From: Actinomadura rifamycini DSM 43936 | Lineage (GTDB): Bacteria; Actinomycetota; Actinomycetes; Streptosporangiales; Streptosporangiaceae | Direction: 5' to 3' | Length of the DNA: 64,000 bases | Assembly: GCF_000425065.1 (NCBI RefSeq) | Contig: NZ_AULB01000011.1 | Location: forward strand, 232,604 to 296,603 | Part shown: one piece after another, positions 34,782 to 43,403 of the stretch | Layout of the letters: each line of letters starts with the position of its first letter | Numbering within the stretch: position 1 is the first letter of the stretch | The notes under the pieces: model-generated | Seen by the model: only the letters and a program-made list of their open reading frames with translations | What the model was told of the DNA's origin: nothing | Databases searched by the model: none | Program-made: the position numbers and the translations under genes

Positions 34782-35852
34782 TCAGGCGGACGCGATGAAG
34801 GTCTGCGCGCGGCGGAAGAGGCCGAGGGTGATCGAGTGGAGCAGGTCGCCGGTCTCGCGCGGCGCCTTCCCGGCGCAGGCGCGGGCGTGCGTGCCCTCCA
34901 GGACGATGCCGAGCTTGAAGCACGCCAGCACCGCGTACCACCGGATGGCCGCCAGGTCGCGCCCCGCGACGGCGTCCGCGCGGCCCGCGTAGGCGTCGAC
35001 GAGCTCGTCCGCGGCGGGCAGCCCGCCCGCGGCGCCGAGCGGTCCGGCGAGCGCGGCGCTCTCGTCGTCGCGGTCCGGCCAGGTGGCCAGCAGCCAGCCG
35101 AGGTCGAGCAGCGGGTCGCCGATCGTGCACATCTCCCAGTCGACGATCGCGGCGATCTCCGGACCGGTGGGGGAGTACATCAGGTTGGCCAGGTGGTAGT
35201 CGCCGTGCATGATCCCCGGCCGCCACGTCGCCGGGCGCCGCTCCCCGAGCCAGCGCGCGACGTCGTCCAGTCCGGGGATGTCGGGGCCGGGGTAGCCGTC
35301 GAGGGCGCCGTAGGAGTCCAGCTCCGCGGTCCACCGGCCGACCTGCCGCTCCAGGAAGCCGGCCGGCTTGCCGAAGTCGGCGAGCCCGACGGCCTCGTGG
35401 TCGACCGCCCCCAGCGCCGCCAGCGCGCGCGCCGCGTTCAGGCCCATCTCGTGCCGGACGGACGCGTCCTTCGCGTGCGGGTCCGGGAGGGTCACGGAGG
35501 CGTTGAACCCGTCGACCGGGGTCATCAGGTAGAACACGGCGCCGTTCATCACGGACTCGTCGGGGCAGGCGGCGACCAGGCGCGGCGCGGGCACGTCCGT
35601 GCCGTCCAGCGCGCCCAGCACGCGGGCCTCCCGGCGCAGGACGTCGTTGGTGCGGGCCCGCAGGTGCGCGGGGCCGCGCCGCAGCACGTACTCCCGGCCG
35701 CCGCGCCGGAACCGGACCAGCGTGTTCTGCGTCCCGCCGGTCAGCGGCGCGACGTCCTCGAACGGCCCCTCGGGCAGGCCCCGGGCGTCCATCCACCCGG
35801 CGAGGACCTGGAAGTCCACGAGCGCGCGATCGATCTGCTCAGGCTGCTGCAC
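34782..35852 (-). CDS. Phosphotransferase (APH/ChoK-like) of the ACAD10 type
   Basis: 356 residues. Kinase-like fold with VAPLTGGTQNTLVRFRRGGR, Lys/Arg region YVLRRGP, Brenner motif GIMHGDYHLANLMYSP and metal-binding IVDWEMCTIGDPLLDLGWLL. This subgroup is regularly found beside acyl-CoA dehydrogenases and resembles the kinase domain of human ACAD10/11, which act on 4-hydroxy acids. Here it is divergent from such a dehydrogenase (117 bp between), supporting a joint role in hydroxyacid/fatty-acid breakdown. GTG start with GAAGGG upstream. Confidence 0.88.
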   Translation of the reverse strand: MQQPEQIDRALVDFQVLAGWMDARGLPEGPFEDVAPLTGGTQNTLVRFRRGGREYVLRRGPAHLRARTNDVLRREARVLGALDGTDVPAPRLVAACPDESVMNGAVFYLMTPVDGFNASVTLPDPHAKDASVRHEMGLNAARALAALGAVDHEAVGLADFGKPAGFLERQVGRWTAELDSYGALDGYPGPDIPGLDDVARWLGERRPATWRPGIMHGDYHLANLMYSPTGPEIAAIVDWEMCTIGDPLLDLGWLLATWPDRDDESAALAGPLGAAGGLPAADELVDAYAGRADAVAGRDLAAIRWYAVLACFKLGIVLEGTHARACAGKAPRETGDLLHSITLGLFRRAQTFIASA

Positions 35853-35896
35853 GGCGGGGTCCCTTCGACACGGCGTAGTACCGGAGAGTAACAGTC

Positions 35897-35908
35897 ATGC
35901 ACTTGCAT
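35897..35908. promoter_or_regulatory. Operator-like ATGCACTTGCAT in the divergent promoter region
   Basis: Near-palindrome ATGCA-CT-TGCAT between the divergent phosphotransferase and acyl-CoA dehydrogenase genes; a plausible site for the TetR regulator encoded just downstream. It differs by one base from the palindrome at 21212. Confidence 0.45.
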
Positions 35909-35969
35909 TACTCAATCAATCGCCTGCATTATCGGCGGGACGCCAGCCACCGACGGCAGGAGACGCGCC

Positions 35970-37262
35970 ATGGCATGGGACTTCGAGACCGACCCCGCCT
36001 ACCAGGAACTCCTCGACTGGGCCGACGCCTTCGTGCGGGACGAGGTCGAACCGCTCGACCTCGTCCTCGGCAGCCCCTACGACAAGTCCGACCCCCGCTA
36101 CAAGACGCTGGTGCGGCCCCTCCAGGACCGGGTGCGCGAGAAGGGGCTGTGGGCGTGCCACCTCGGCCCCGAACTCGGCGGCCAGGGCTACGGCCAGGTG
36201 AAGCTGGCGCTGCTCAACGAGATCCTCGGCCGGTCGCGCTGGGCGCCGTCGGTGTTCGGCTGCCAGGCCCCCGACTCCGGCAACGCCGAGATCATCGCCC
36301 ACTTCGGCACGCCGACGCAGAAGGAGCGCTACCTGCGGCCGCTGCTGGACGGCGAGATCTCCTCGTCGTACTCGATGACCGAGCCGCACGCCGGCGCCGA
36401 CCCCACCCTGTTCACCACGCGGGCCGTCCGCGACGGGGACGGCTGGGTCGTCAACGGCGAGAAGTGGTTCTCCTCCAACGCCCGGCACGCCGAGTTCCTG
36501 ATCGTCATGGCGGTCACGAACCCCGACGTCAGCGCGTACGAGGGCATGTCGATGTTCATCGTCCCCGGCGACGCGCCCGGCCTGGTCACCGTCCGCAACG
36601 TGGGCGTCGGCGGGGAGCGCGAGGGGTCGCACGGGTACCTGCGCTACGAGGACGTCCGCGTCCCGGCCGAGAACCTCCTCGGGGACGAGGGCGGCGCGTT
36701 CGCCATCGCCCAGACGCGGCTCGGCGGCGGCCGGATCCACCACGCCATGCGGACGATCGCGCAGGTCCGCAAGGCGTTCGACATGATGCTCGAGCGGTCG
36801 GTGTCCCGGCAGACCCGCTTCGGGCCGCTCGCCAAGATGCAGATGACCCGGGAGAAGATCGCCGACAGCTGGATCGAGATCGAGCAGTTCCGGCTGCTCG
36901 TGCTGCGCACCGCCTGGCTCATCGACAAGCACCGCGACTACAAGAAGGTCCGCAAGGACATCGCCGCCGTGAAGGCCGCGATGCCGAAGGTGTACCACGA
37001 CGTCGTGCAGCGGGCGATGCACCTGCACGGCGCCCTCGGCGTGTCGAACGAGATGCCGTTCGCGTCCATGATGATGGGGGCGCAGGCCATGGCGATCGCG
37101 GACGGGCCCACCGAGGTCCACAAGATCACCCTGGCCCGGCAGCTGCTCCGCGACGTCGAGCCGGTCGAGGGCCTGTGGCCGTCCGAGCACCTGCCGACCC
37201 GGCGGGAGGCGGCGCGCGAGCGGTTCGCCGACGCACTGGAGCTGGCGATCGGCGAGGAATGA
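35970..37262 (+). CDS. Acyl-CoA dehydrogenase family protein
   Basis: 430 residues, FAD-dependent; oxidises an acyl-CoA at the alpha-beta bond. Domains in order: N-terminal helical (1-130), beta barrel with SSYSMTEPHAGADPTLFTTR (signature 1) and WVVNGEKWFSSNARHAEFLI, and C-terminal helical bundle with RQTRFGPLAKMQMTREKIAD and the last-helix LHGALGVSNEMPFASMMMGA. It belongs to the long-chain, ACAD10/11-like group. Start ATG with GGCAGGAG 8-9 nt upstream. Followed 35 bp later by a TetR gene in the same direction. Confidence 0.93.
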   Translation: MAWDFETDPAYQELLDWADAFVRDEVEPLDLVLGSPYDKSDPRYKTLVRPLQDRVREKGLWACHLGPELGGQGYGQVKLALLNEILGRSRWAPSVFGCQAPDSGNAEIIAHFGTPTQKERYLRPLLDGEISSSYSMTEPHAGADPTLFTTRAVRDGDGWVVNGEKWFSSNARHAEFLIVMAVTNPDVSAYEGMSMFIVPGDAPGLVTVRNVGVGGEREGSHGYLRYEDVRVPAENLLGDEGGAFAIAQTRLGGGRIHHAMRTIAQVRKAFDMMLERSVSRQTRFGPLAKMQMTREKIADSWIEIEQFRLLVLRTAWLIDKHRDYKKVRKDIAAVKAAMPKVYHDVVQRAMHLHGALGVSNEMPFASMMMGAQAMAIADGPTEVHKITLARQLLRDVEPVEGLWPSEHLPTRREAARERFADALELAIGEE

Positions 37263-37297
37263 CGGGCGAGTGACGGGCGAGTGAGGGACGGCGCGGG

Positions 37298-37945
37298 ATG
37301 AACGACACCCGGGAACGGCTGCTGGACGCCGCCGAGCGGCTCTACGCCGAACGCGGGGTGGACGCCGTCAGCCTCCGCGAGATCGTGCAGGCGGCGGGCG
37401 TCCGCAACGCGACGGCCGTCCAGTACCACTTCGGCGACCGCGCGGGGATGGTCCGCGCCGTCTTCGCGCGGCACGCCCCCGAGGTCGAGGCGCGCCGGCA
37501 CGCCCTGCTGGACGCCTGCGAGGCGGCCGGCGGCGGCGACCCGGAGGCGGCCGTGCGGGCCCTCGCCGCCGCGCTCGTCCGCCCGCTGACGGCACGGCTC
37601 GCCGACCCGTCCGGACGCGCGTTCCTGCAGGTCTGGGCGGACGTGCTGAACCGCCCGGACCCGATCGTCCCGGTCGCCGTCCTGGACGACCCGGCCGACA
37701 GCCTGTGCCGCTGGCGCGCGCTCGTCGAACCCCTGCTGGAGGAGGACGCGGCGCGCCTGCACCGCCGGTTCACCGCCGTCCGGTACGCCGCCATCGAGGT
37801 GGCGCGCCGCGCCCGCTCCGGCCCCCGCACCGACGACCGCCTGTTCACCAGCTACCTGATCGACGTCGTCGCCGCGATCCTCGGCGCCCCGGTCTCGCCG
37901 GAGACCCGCCGCCTCGCCGCCGAACGCGACGCCGCCCGCGGGTGA
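37298..37945 (+). CDS. TetR-family regulator
   Basis: 215 residues. N-terminal HTH TRERLLDAAERLYAERGVDA, VSLREIVQAAGVRNATAVQY HFGDR; the rest is a helical ligand/dimer domain (FLQVWADVLNRPDPIVPV). Likely controls the acyl-CoA dehydrogenase/phosphotransferase pair, with acyl-CoA as possible effector. ATG start with CGGCGCGGG upstream, weak Shine-Dalgarno. Confidence 0.9.
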   Translation: MNDTRERLLDAAERLYAERGVDAVSLREIVQAAGVRNATAVQYHFGDRAGMVRAVFARHAPEVEARRHALLDACEAAGGGDPEAAVRALAAALVRPLTARLADPSGRAFLQVWADVLNRPDPIVPVAVLDDPADSLCRWRALVEPLLEEDAARLHRRFTAVRYAAIEVARRARSGPRTDDRLFTSYLIDVVAAILGAPVSPETRRLAAERDAARG

Positions 37946-38018
37946 CATTCGTCCAAGACGGGCCCGCGCACCCGGGCGCAGAGTGGGCATGTATTTCGCG
38001 ATGACCAGGGAGGACGAC

Positions 38019-38381
38019 ATGGCGAACGAGAAGAACGGCGCGATCAGCCCGATCGTCGGCTACACCGACGTCGAGAAGGCGCTGGCGTGGCTGGAGCGGG
38101 CGTTCGGGTTCGAGGTCCAGGCGGTGCACCGGGACGACGACGGCACCATCGTCCACACCGAGATGCGGCACGACAACGGGGTGCTCATGCTCAGCGGCGG
38201 CAACCCCGGGAAGGCGGCCAACTACGTCGTGGTGGCCGACCCGGACGCCCACCACGACCGGGCGAAGGCCGCGGGCGCGGAGATCTTCCGCGAGCTCGCC
38301 GACAAGGACTACGGCTCCCGCGACTACGCCGCCCGCGACCTGGACGGCAACGAGTGGTACTTCGGGACCTACCGGCCCTGA
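38019..38381 (+). CDS. VOC-family (glyoxalase/bleomycin-resistance fold) protein
   Basis: 120 residues. Single VOC repeat pair: SPIVGYTDVEKALAWLERAF, FEVQAVHRDDDGTIVHTEMR, and the closing YAARDLDGNEWYFGTY with the typical Glu metal ligand region. The ATG at 38019 is chosen since GGAGG lies 6 nt upstream; upstream in-frame starts have no Shine-Dalgarno. Could be an isomerase, a dioxygenase or a drug-binding protein. Confidence 0.85.
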   Translation: MANEKNGAISPIVGYTDVEKALAWLERAFGFEVQAVHRDDDGTIVHTEMRHDNGVLMLSGGNPGKAANYVVVADPDAHHDRAKAAGAEIFRELADKDYGSRDYAARDLDGNEWYFGTYRP

Positions 38382-38504
38382 CCGCCGGCGCCGCCCGGCC
38401 CTGCCGCCCGGCCCTGCCGCCCGGTCCCGGCCGGACGCCGGGGCCGGGCGCCGGGGCCCGGAAAACCCGGAGACCCGGACGGGCGCCTCTGCCAGGGTTG
38501 GCCG

Positions 38505-39047
38505 ATGACCATGTCCCGAACAGAGCTGCTGCGCTGGCAGTTCGACTTCACCTGGGCCCTGTCCGAGTACCACCTCGACCGGCTCGTCCCCGCCGACCAC
38601 CTGTGGGAACCCGGGCCCCTGTGCTGGACCGTCCGCCCCACCGCCGACGGCGGCTGGGAGCCGGACTTCGCCGAGACCGAGCCCGACCCCGTGCCGGTTC
38701 CCACCGTCGCCTGGATCACCTGGCACATCGGCTGGTGGTGGGGCGTCGCCCTCGACCACGTGCACGGGCGCCCCCCGCGCGACCGCACGGAGATCGTGTG
38801 GCCGGGGGAGGAGAAGGCCGTCGCCTGGCTGCGCGGCCTGCGCGCCGAGTGGGCGGAGGCCCTCGACGGGCTCACCGACGCCGACCTCGACGCCCGCACC
38901 GCCTACCCGTGGCCGGAGGACGCCGGATACACCGTCGCCCACACGGCCGGCTGGGTGAACGCCGAGCTGATGAAGAACGTCGCCGAGATCGGGCAGCTCC
39001 GCATGCTGCGCGCCGCGTCCGGCGGCGGGGACGCGGGCGGAAAATGA
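38505..39047 (+). CDS. DinB-superfamily protein
   Basis: 180 residues, four-helix bundle. Segments RTELLRWQFDFTWALSEYHL, TVAWITWHIGWWWGVALDHV and AHTAGWVNAELMKNVAEIGQ carry the His residues used as metal ligands in DinB/YfiT-like proteins. These are often thiol-dependent (bacillithiol or mycothiol) transferases. ATG start with no strong Shine-Dalgarno; ATG 38511 is two codons downstream. Confidence 0.8.
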   Translation: MTMSRTELLRWQFDFTWALSEYHLDRLVPADHLWEPGPLCWTVRPTADGGWEPDFAETEPDPVPVPTVAWITWHIGWWWGVALDHVHGRPPRDRTEIVWPGEEKAVAWLRGLRAEWAEALDGLTDADLDARTAYPWPEDAGYTVAHTAGWVNAELMKNVAEIGQLRMLRAASGGGDAGGK

Positions 39048-39200
39048 GCGGAACGCGCTGATCGCCCGATGCTACGGTTCGGGTGCCGGCCGCGGGACTC
39101 CAGGTGCGACTTCCGGAACCCGCCTTTACAGCGATGATTCGCCGCTCGCGCCCCCCATTCCCCGGCCGGCACCCCCCATCCCCGGCCAGAGCGGGACGCC

Positions 39201-40634
39201 ATGACCGAGACGTTCGCCGACCTGATCGCGTGCGAGGACGCGCTGATGTTCGTCAACGCGGCGATCACCTCCACGGGGCAGCGCGAGTTCCACCACGCGC
39301 AAGGCGAACAGCGGCTCAGCCTCGACTTCCTGCACGAGTACATCCTGGAGAACTACCGGGACCTGTACGCGGCGGCGCTCGCGCTGAACGTCAACGACCA
39401 CAACGCCGCGATGATCGTCCTGAACCTGCTGCTGCGGGCGGGCGACGTGGACGCGCAGCGCCGCCGCCGCGAGGGGCGGCTGATCGCGCGGCGGCTCGAA
39501 CTGCTGCCGCCGCAGCGCGTCTACCGGCTGTTCCGCGAGCTGCGCCGCCGCGGCGTCAACAACCGGCGCACCCGCGCGATCGTGCGGGACTGGATGGCGG
39601 CCCGCCCCGACCCCGCGTTCGACGCGGTGAAGTACCGCGGCGCCGTCAAGAGCGCGATGCGGCACGCGCACGTGCGCCCCGGCGCCGCCGCCGGCGGGGA
39701 GCTGGGCCCGTTCCTGTTCGCGCCGCGCGGCGTCAAGCGGTTCGGCACGCCCGTCTTCGAGACGTGGCGGCGGGCGCACTTCGAGCGGGAGGCGCTGTAC
39801 GACCTGCCGTACACGGTCGCGGAGGGGTTCGCCGCCAAGCACAAGGTGCCCCGGGAGGTCTTCCTGCAGCGCATCGAGGCGCGGATGACGCGCCTCGAAC
39901 GGCTCCGCCTCCAGGAGAGCGCGGGCGTCGGCGCGGACCTCGGCGCGATGCCCCTCACACGGCTCGCGACGTACGTGCTGTCGCTGCCGCTGGACGACCG
40001 CGCCCGGCGCCGCGCGGAGCTGACCGAGGCCCTGCGCACGTCCGCGCGGCGCGTCGCGGGCGCCGCCCGCGGCTCGTGGGGGCGGGTGGCCGCCGTCCTG
40101 GACGACAGCCACTCGGCCTCCGGGTCCGGGCAGAAGCGCCGCCGCCCGCTCGCCGTCGCGCTCGCCGCGTCCTGCCTGCTCGAGGCGCTCGCGAAGGAGT
40201 ACACGCCGCTGTGGACGTCGGGCCGCACCGACGAACTGCTGGTGTACCCGTTCGGGCCGACGCCGCTCGGCGAGCGGATCCTCGACGCGCTGGAGACCGG
40301 CCCCGAACGGCTGATCATCGTGTCGGACGGCTGGGACAACGCGCCGCCCGGCCTCGCCGCGGACGTCCTGCGGATCTGGCGGTCGCGCCTGGACTCCGGC
40401 CACCGGTACGGCGGCGCGCAGCGGGTCCAGATCACGCACCTGAACCCGGTGTACGACGCCGACGACTTCGACGTCCGACGGCTGGCGCCGACCGTCCCGA
40501 CCGCCGGGATCCGCGACGCAGAGGACCTGCCGACCCTCGTCGAGCTCGCCCGCTTCGCCGAGGGGCGCGTCGGCCTGGCCAGGCTGCAGGCGCACCTCGA
40601 CGACCGGACCGCGCGCTTCCTGGAGGGCTCATGA
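39201..40634 (+). CDS. Helical-repeat + vWA protein, TROVE/Ro60-like
   Basis: 477 residues. The N-terminal ~300 residues are a helical repeat array (DFLHEYILENYRDLYAAALA, VYRLFRELRRRGVNNRRTRA, KYRGAVKSAMRHAHVRP, DLGAMPLTRLATYVLSLPLD) recalling the HEAT-like TROVE module. The C-terminal domain is vWA-like, with AAVLDDSHSASGSGQKRRRP as a MIDAS DxSxS-type loop, a CLLEALAKEYTPLW helix and LIIVSDGWDNAPPGLAADVL as the Asp loop. Ro60-like proteins hold structured or damaged RNA. Coupled (ATGA) to the next gene. The role in RNA quality control or repair is inferred from the fold and the neighbours. Confidence 0.7.
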   Translation: MTETFADLIACEDALMFVNAAITSTGQREFHHAQGEQRLSLDFLHEYILENYRDLYAAALALNVNDHNAAMIVLNLLLRAGDVDAQRRRREGRLIARRLELLPPQRVYRLFRELRRRGVNNRRTRAIVRDWMAARPDPAFDAVKYRGAVKSAMRHAHVRPGAAAGGELGPFLFAPRGVKRFGTPVFETWRRAHFEREALYDLPYTVAEGFAAKHKVPREVFLQRIEARMTRLERLRLQESAGVGADLGAMPLTRLATYVLSLPLDDRARRRAELTEALRTSARRVAGAARGSWGRVAAVLDDSHSASGSGQKRRRPLAVALAASCLLEALAKEYTPLWTSGRTDELLVYPFGPTPLGERILDALETGPERLIIVSDGWDNAPPGLAADVLRIWRSRLDSGHRYGGAQRVQITHLNPVYDADDFDVRRLAPTVPTAGIRDAEDLPTLVELARFAEGRVGLARLQAHLDDRTARFLEGS

Positions 40635-41842
40635 CGTTCGGCCTGGACGGGCTGGAGACCCGCCCCTCGCAGACGTGGGGCTCGATCCGGCTGGTGCCGC
40701 TGGTCCGCGACGAGCCCGTCCCCGGCCTGCGGCTGCACCGCGTCGCGTTCGAGGAGCCGATGTCCGTCGTGGACGTCGGCGACGGAACGGCCTACGCGTC
40801 CTACATCCCGCACGCGTTCGTGGCGCGGTGGGACGGCGGCGACCAGACGCCCGGCGCCTCCTACGGCGCCCGCCTCCTGGAACGCGACACCGCGCCCGCG
40901 CCGGAGCGGATGCCGATCCGCACCGTCCGGCGCATGGCGCGGAAGGCGGGCAAGGACCGGCTCCGGTTCCTGCCGCTGCACTTGGCCGTCGAGGGCTACC
41001 TCGCGCTGCACTTCGGCGGCCCCACGATCGCCTGGGAGGAATGGTCCCGCAAGGCGATCACCCAGGGGCTGTCGCCGCGCGCCGAGGCCGCCTACCTCGG
41101 CCACCGGGTGCGCGGGCTGGAGGACGCGCTCCGCGTCTTCGAGATCCACCCCGGCCAGTGCGGCGTGCTGGTCTACGTCGCCGACGCCCTCGCGAGCGCG
41201 TTCGTCGTCCCGCACCCGGACGACTACCGCGCGCTCCACGCGACCCTCGTCGAGGACATGTTCGGCGAGACGGTCTACCTCCACGGGCTGCTCGCCGCGC
41301 GGACGGGGGACGTGTCGGCGGGGATCGACGACGCCCAGATCCGTTCGCTGGCCGACCTGCGGACCGCCGCCGACCTCAGCCGCGCGGAGTGGGCGGCGTT
41401 CCACGACGGGGTCATGGCCCGGTGGCTCTTCGACGAGCGCGCGACGTACCGGAGCGTCCAGCGGCTGCGCGGGTTCCGCCTCACCCGCTTCCTCCCGTCG
41501 TTCGAGACCAAGCGGGAGAACCACATCGGCGAGGCCATCGCCGACGAGGACGGCCGCCTCGCCTACCTCAAGACGTTCCGGCTGTCGGAAAGCCAGATCC
41601 GCCGCGGCCACCTGCTGAACTCGCTGGCCGAGCACGACTGGCGCCTCGCCGACGCGGCCGCCGCGATGCACGTCACCGAGGCGAACCTGGCGCTGCGGAT
41701 CGACCGCGCCGGCTACGGGAACCTGCTGCGCCGGGACGTCCTCGACATGTACCGCGCGCGGGCGCGGCGGGGCGAGACCTACCGCCCCCGCCCGCCCGGC
41801 GGACCCGCGGGCGAGCCCGCGGGCGGCGGCACGGTCACCTGA
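40631..41842 (+). CDS. ARPP-2-like protein with C-terminal FIS-type HTH
   Basis: 403 residues. The N-terminal 250 residues (ETRPSQTWGSIRLVPLVRDE, GTAYASYIPHAFVARWDGGD, RFLPLHLAVEGYLALHFGGP, EIHPGQCGVLVYVADALASA) look like the ARPP-2 domain that Burroughs and Aravind linked to RNA-repair and ADP-ribose contexts; I recall this without a search. The C-terminal part, LLNSLAEHDWRLADAAAAMH followed by VTEANLALRIDRAGYG, is a FIS/NtrC-like HTH. Start overlaps the stop of the vWA gene, so the proteins are probably made together. The 3' end overlaps the convergent PIG-L gene by 8 bp. Confidence 0.65.
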   Translation: MTFGLDGLETRPSQTWGSIRLVPLVRDEPVPGLRLHRVAFEEPMSVVDVGDGTAYASYIPHAFVARWDGGDQTPGASYGARLLERDTAPAPERMPIRTVRRMARKAGKDRLRFLPLHLAVEGYLALHFGGPTIAWEEWSRKAITQGLSPRAEAAYLGHRVRGLEDALRVFEIHPGQCGVLVYVADALASAFVVPHPDDYRALHATLVEDMFGETVYLHGLLAARTGDVSAGIDDAQIRSLADLRTAADLSRAEWAAFHDGVMARWLFDERATYRSVQRLRGFRLTRFLPSFETKRENHIGEAIADEDGRLAYLKTFRLSESQIRRGHLLNSLAEHDWRLADAAAAMHVTEANLALRIDRAGYGNLLRRDVLDMYRARARRGETYRPRPPGGPAGEPAGGGTVT

Positions 41843-42647
41843 GGCCGGCGAACAGGTCGTCCTCCAGGTCCGGGGCCGGGACCCGGCTGAACCGGCGGAC
41901 GAACGCCTCCCGCGCGAGCACGAGCGGCCGCACGTCCTCGGGCATGCGCAGGATGAAAATGTTCTCGCCCTGGCTGGCGTGCGCCTGCAGCGCCTTGAAC
42001 TTCCGCTCGGTGTACGCCGACACGTCGACCGTGGTGGTGACGAGCTCGTCCGGGGTGCCGAAGTCGTCCGGCGGCTCGAACCCGAGATCGATGCCGAGCT
42101 CCCGGGCGCCCTCGATCATCTGCCGGACGCCGGACCGGGGGACCGCGGTGTAGTAGAGCTTGTCGGGCACGCCGGAGCGCTCGGCGGCGGCCACCGCGAT
42201 CCGGTGCGCCATGATGTGGTCGGGGTGCCCGTAGCCGCCGTTCTCGTCGTAGGTGACGACCACCTGCGGCCGGTACTTCTCCATCAGCGCGACCAGCGGC
42301 GCGACCGCGTCGTCGAGCGGCACGTTCGCGAACGCGGCCGGGTCGTCGTTGCCCGCCCACCCGACCATGCCGGAGTCGCGGTGGCCGAGCAGCTCCACGC
42401 GGTCGATGCCGAGGTGCCCCGCGGACTCCTCCAGCTCGGCGAGGCGGCGCCGCGCGACGCCCGCCGCGTCGTGCCCCGGGTCGCCGGGCTTGAGACCGCC
42501 CTCGTCGTCGCCCTGCTCCCCGTTGGTGCAGGTCACCAGCACCGTCCGGACGCCCTCGGCGGCGCAGCGCGCCAGCACCCCGCCGGTGCCGAGCACCTCG
42601 TCGTCGGGGTGGGCGTGGACCGCCATCAGCGTGAGTTCCTGGGGCAT
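41835..42647 (-). CDS. PIG-L family deacetylase (MshB/Mca-like)
   Basis: 270 residues, zinc-dependent N-acetylglucosaminyl deacetylase/amidase fold. Metal motifs: MAVHAHPDDEVLGTGG and GGYGHPDHIMAHRIA. It is shorter than Mca and close in size to MshB; a mycothiol-related function is possible in this phylum but not proven. ATG start; faces the RNA-repair-like genes from the opposite strand and lies back-to-back with the HAD gene. Confidence 0.85.
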   Translation of the reverse strand: MPQELTLMAVHAHPDDEVLGTGGVLARCAAEGVRTVLVTCTNGEQGDDEGGLKPGDPGHDAAGVARRRLAELEESAGHLGIDRVELLGHRDSGMVGWAGNDDPAAFANVPLDDAVAPLVALMEKYRPQVVVTYDENGGYGHPDHIMAHRIAVAAAERSGVPDKLYYTAVPRSGVRQMIEGARELGIDLGFEPPDDFGTPDELVTTTVDVSAYTERKFKALQAHASQGENIFILRMPEDVRPLVLAREAFVRRFSRVPAPDLEDDLFAGLR

Positions 42648-42794
42648 CTCGTGCGGCTCCTCGGCTTCTCTCCTGGGACGACGCCGGTGACGCCCGGCGC
42701 GGCACCGCCGCGTCGTCCGGCACGATCAACTCTACGGCGGCCGAAGCCGGAAAATTACCTCCTCATCCGCGCCCCGATCGCCTACCGTCCAGGT

Positions 42795-43298
42795 ATGGGG
42801 TCGCCGGTGATTCTCCTGGACGTCGACGGGGTGCTGAATCCTTTCCAGAGGCCGAGCCGCCGTTTCAAGCGGCACCGGTGCTCGCCGAACGGCATCACCT
42901 ACGAGCTGTGGCTCAACGCGCGGCACGGGCCGGCGCTGCTCGACCTGGCCGAGTCGACCGGCGCCGAGCTGGCCTGGGCGAGCTACTGGTGCGACAACGC
43001 CAACATGTGGATCGCCCCGCGGATCGGGCTGCCCGTGGCGCTCCCGTACGTCCCCATCCCGCGGTTCCCCGGCGCGGACGAGGGCGTCTCGCTCGGCGCG
43101 TGGAAGGCGCGGCACGTCGCCGCCTGGGCGGAGGGCCGCCCGTTCGTCTGGTTCGAGGACGAGCCGGACGCGACCGAGCGCATCGCCGCCGCCCCCGACG
43201 TCGCCGAGCACCTCCTCGTGGAGATCGACCCCATGACCGGGCTCACCGACGAGCACCTGCGGACGGCCGGGGACTGGCTCCGCGCCCTGGCCCGCTGA
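42795..43298 (+). CDS. HAD-domain protein of the Swiss-Army-Knife RNA-repair type
   Basis: 167 residues. Begins SPVILLDVDGVLNPFQRP, the HAD motif I with DxDGVLN, followed by ELWLNARHGPALLDLAESTG, LAWASYWCDNANMWIAPRIG and WFEDEPDATERIA (motif IV acid pair). This short variant is classed with 'HAD domain in Swiss Army Knife RNA repair proteins' (HAD_SAK), which remove phosphates at RNA ends or similar. ATG with only AGGT 1-2 nt upstream, possibly leaderless. It lies 1 kb from the TROVE-like/ARPP-2-like pair. Confidence 0.72.
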   Translation: MGSPVILLDVDGVLNPFQRPSRRFKRHRCSPNGITYELWLNARHGPALLDLAESTGAELAWASYWCDNANMWIAPRIGLPVALPYVPIPRFPGADEGVSLGAWKARHVAAWAEGRPFVWFEDEPDATERIAAAPDVAEHLLVEIDPMTGLTDEHLRTAGDWLRALAR

Positions 43299-43403
43299 CC
43301 CGGCGCCCGCCCGCCCGGGCCGCCGGTCTGCGCCGGTTCCATTCGTCCAAGACGCGCCCCGCTCCGGCTCCTTAACGTCGTGCGCAGACGAGAGGAGCCA
43401 TCG

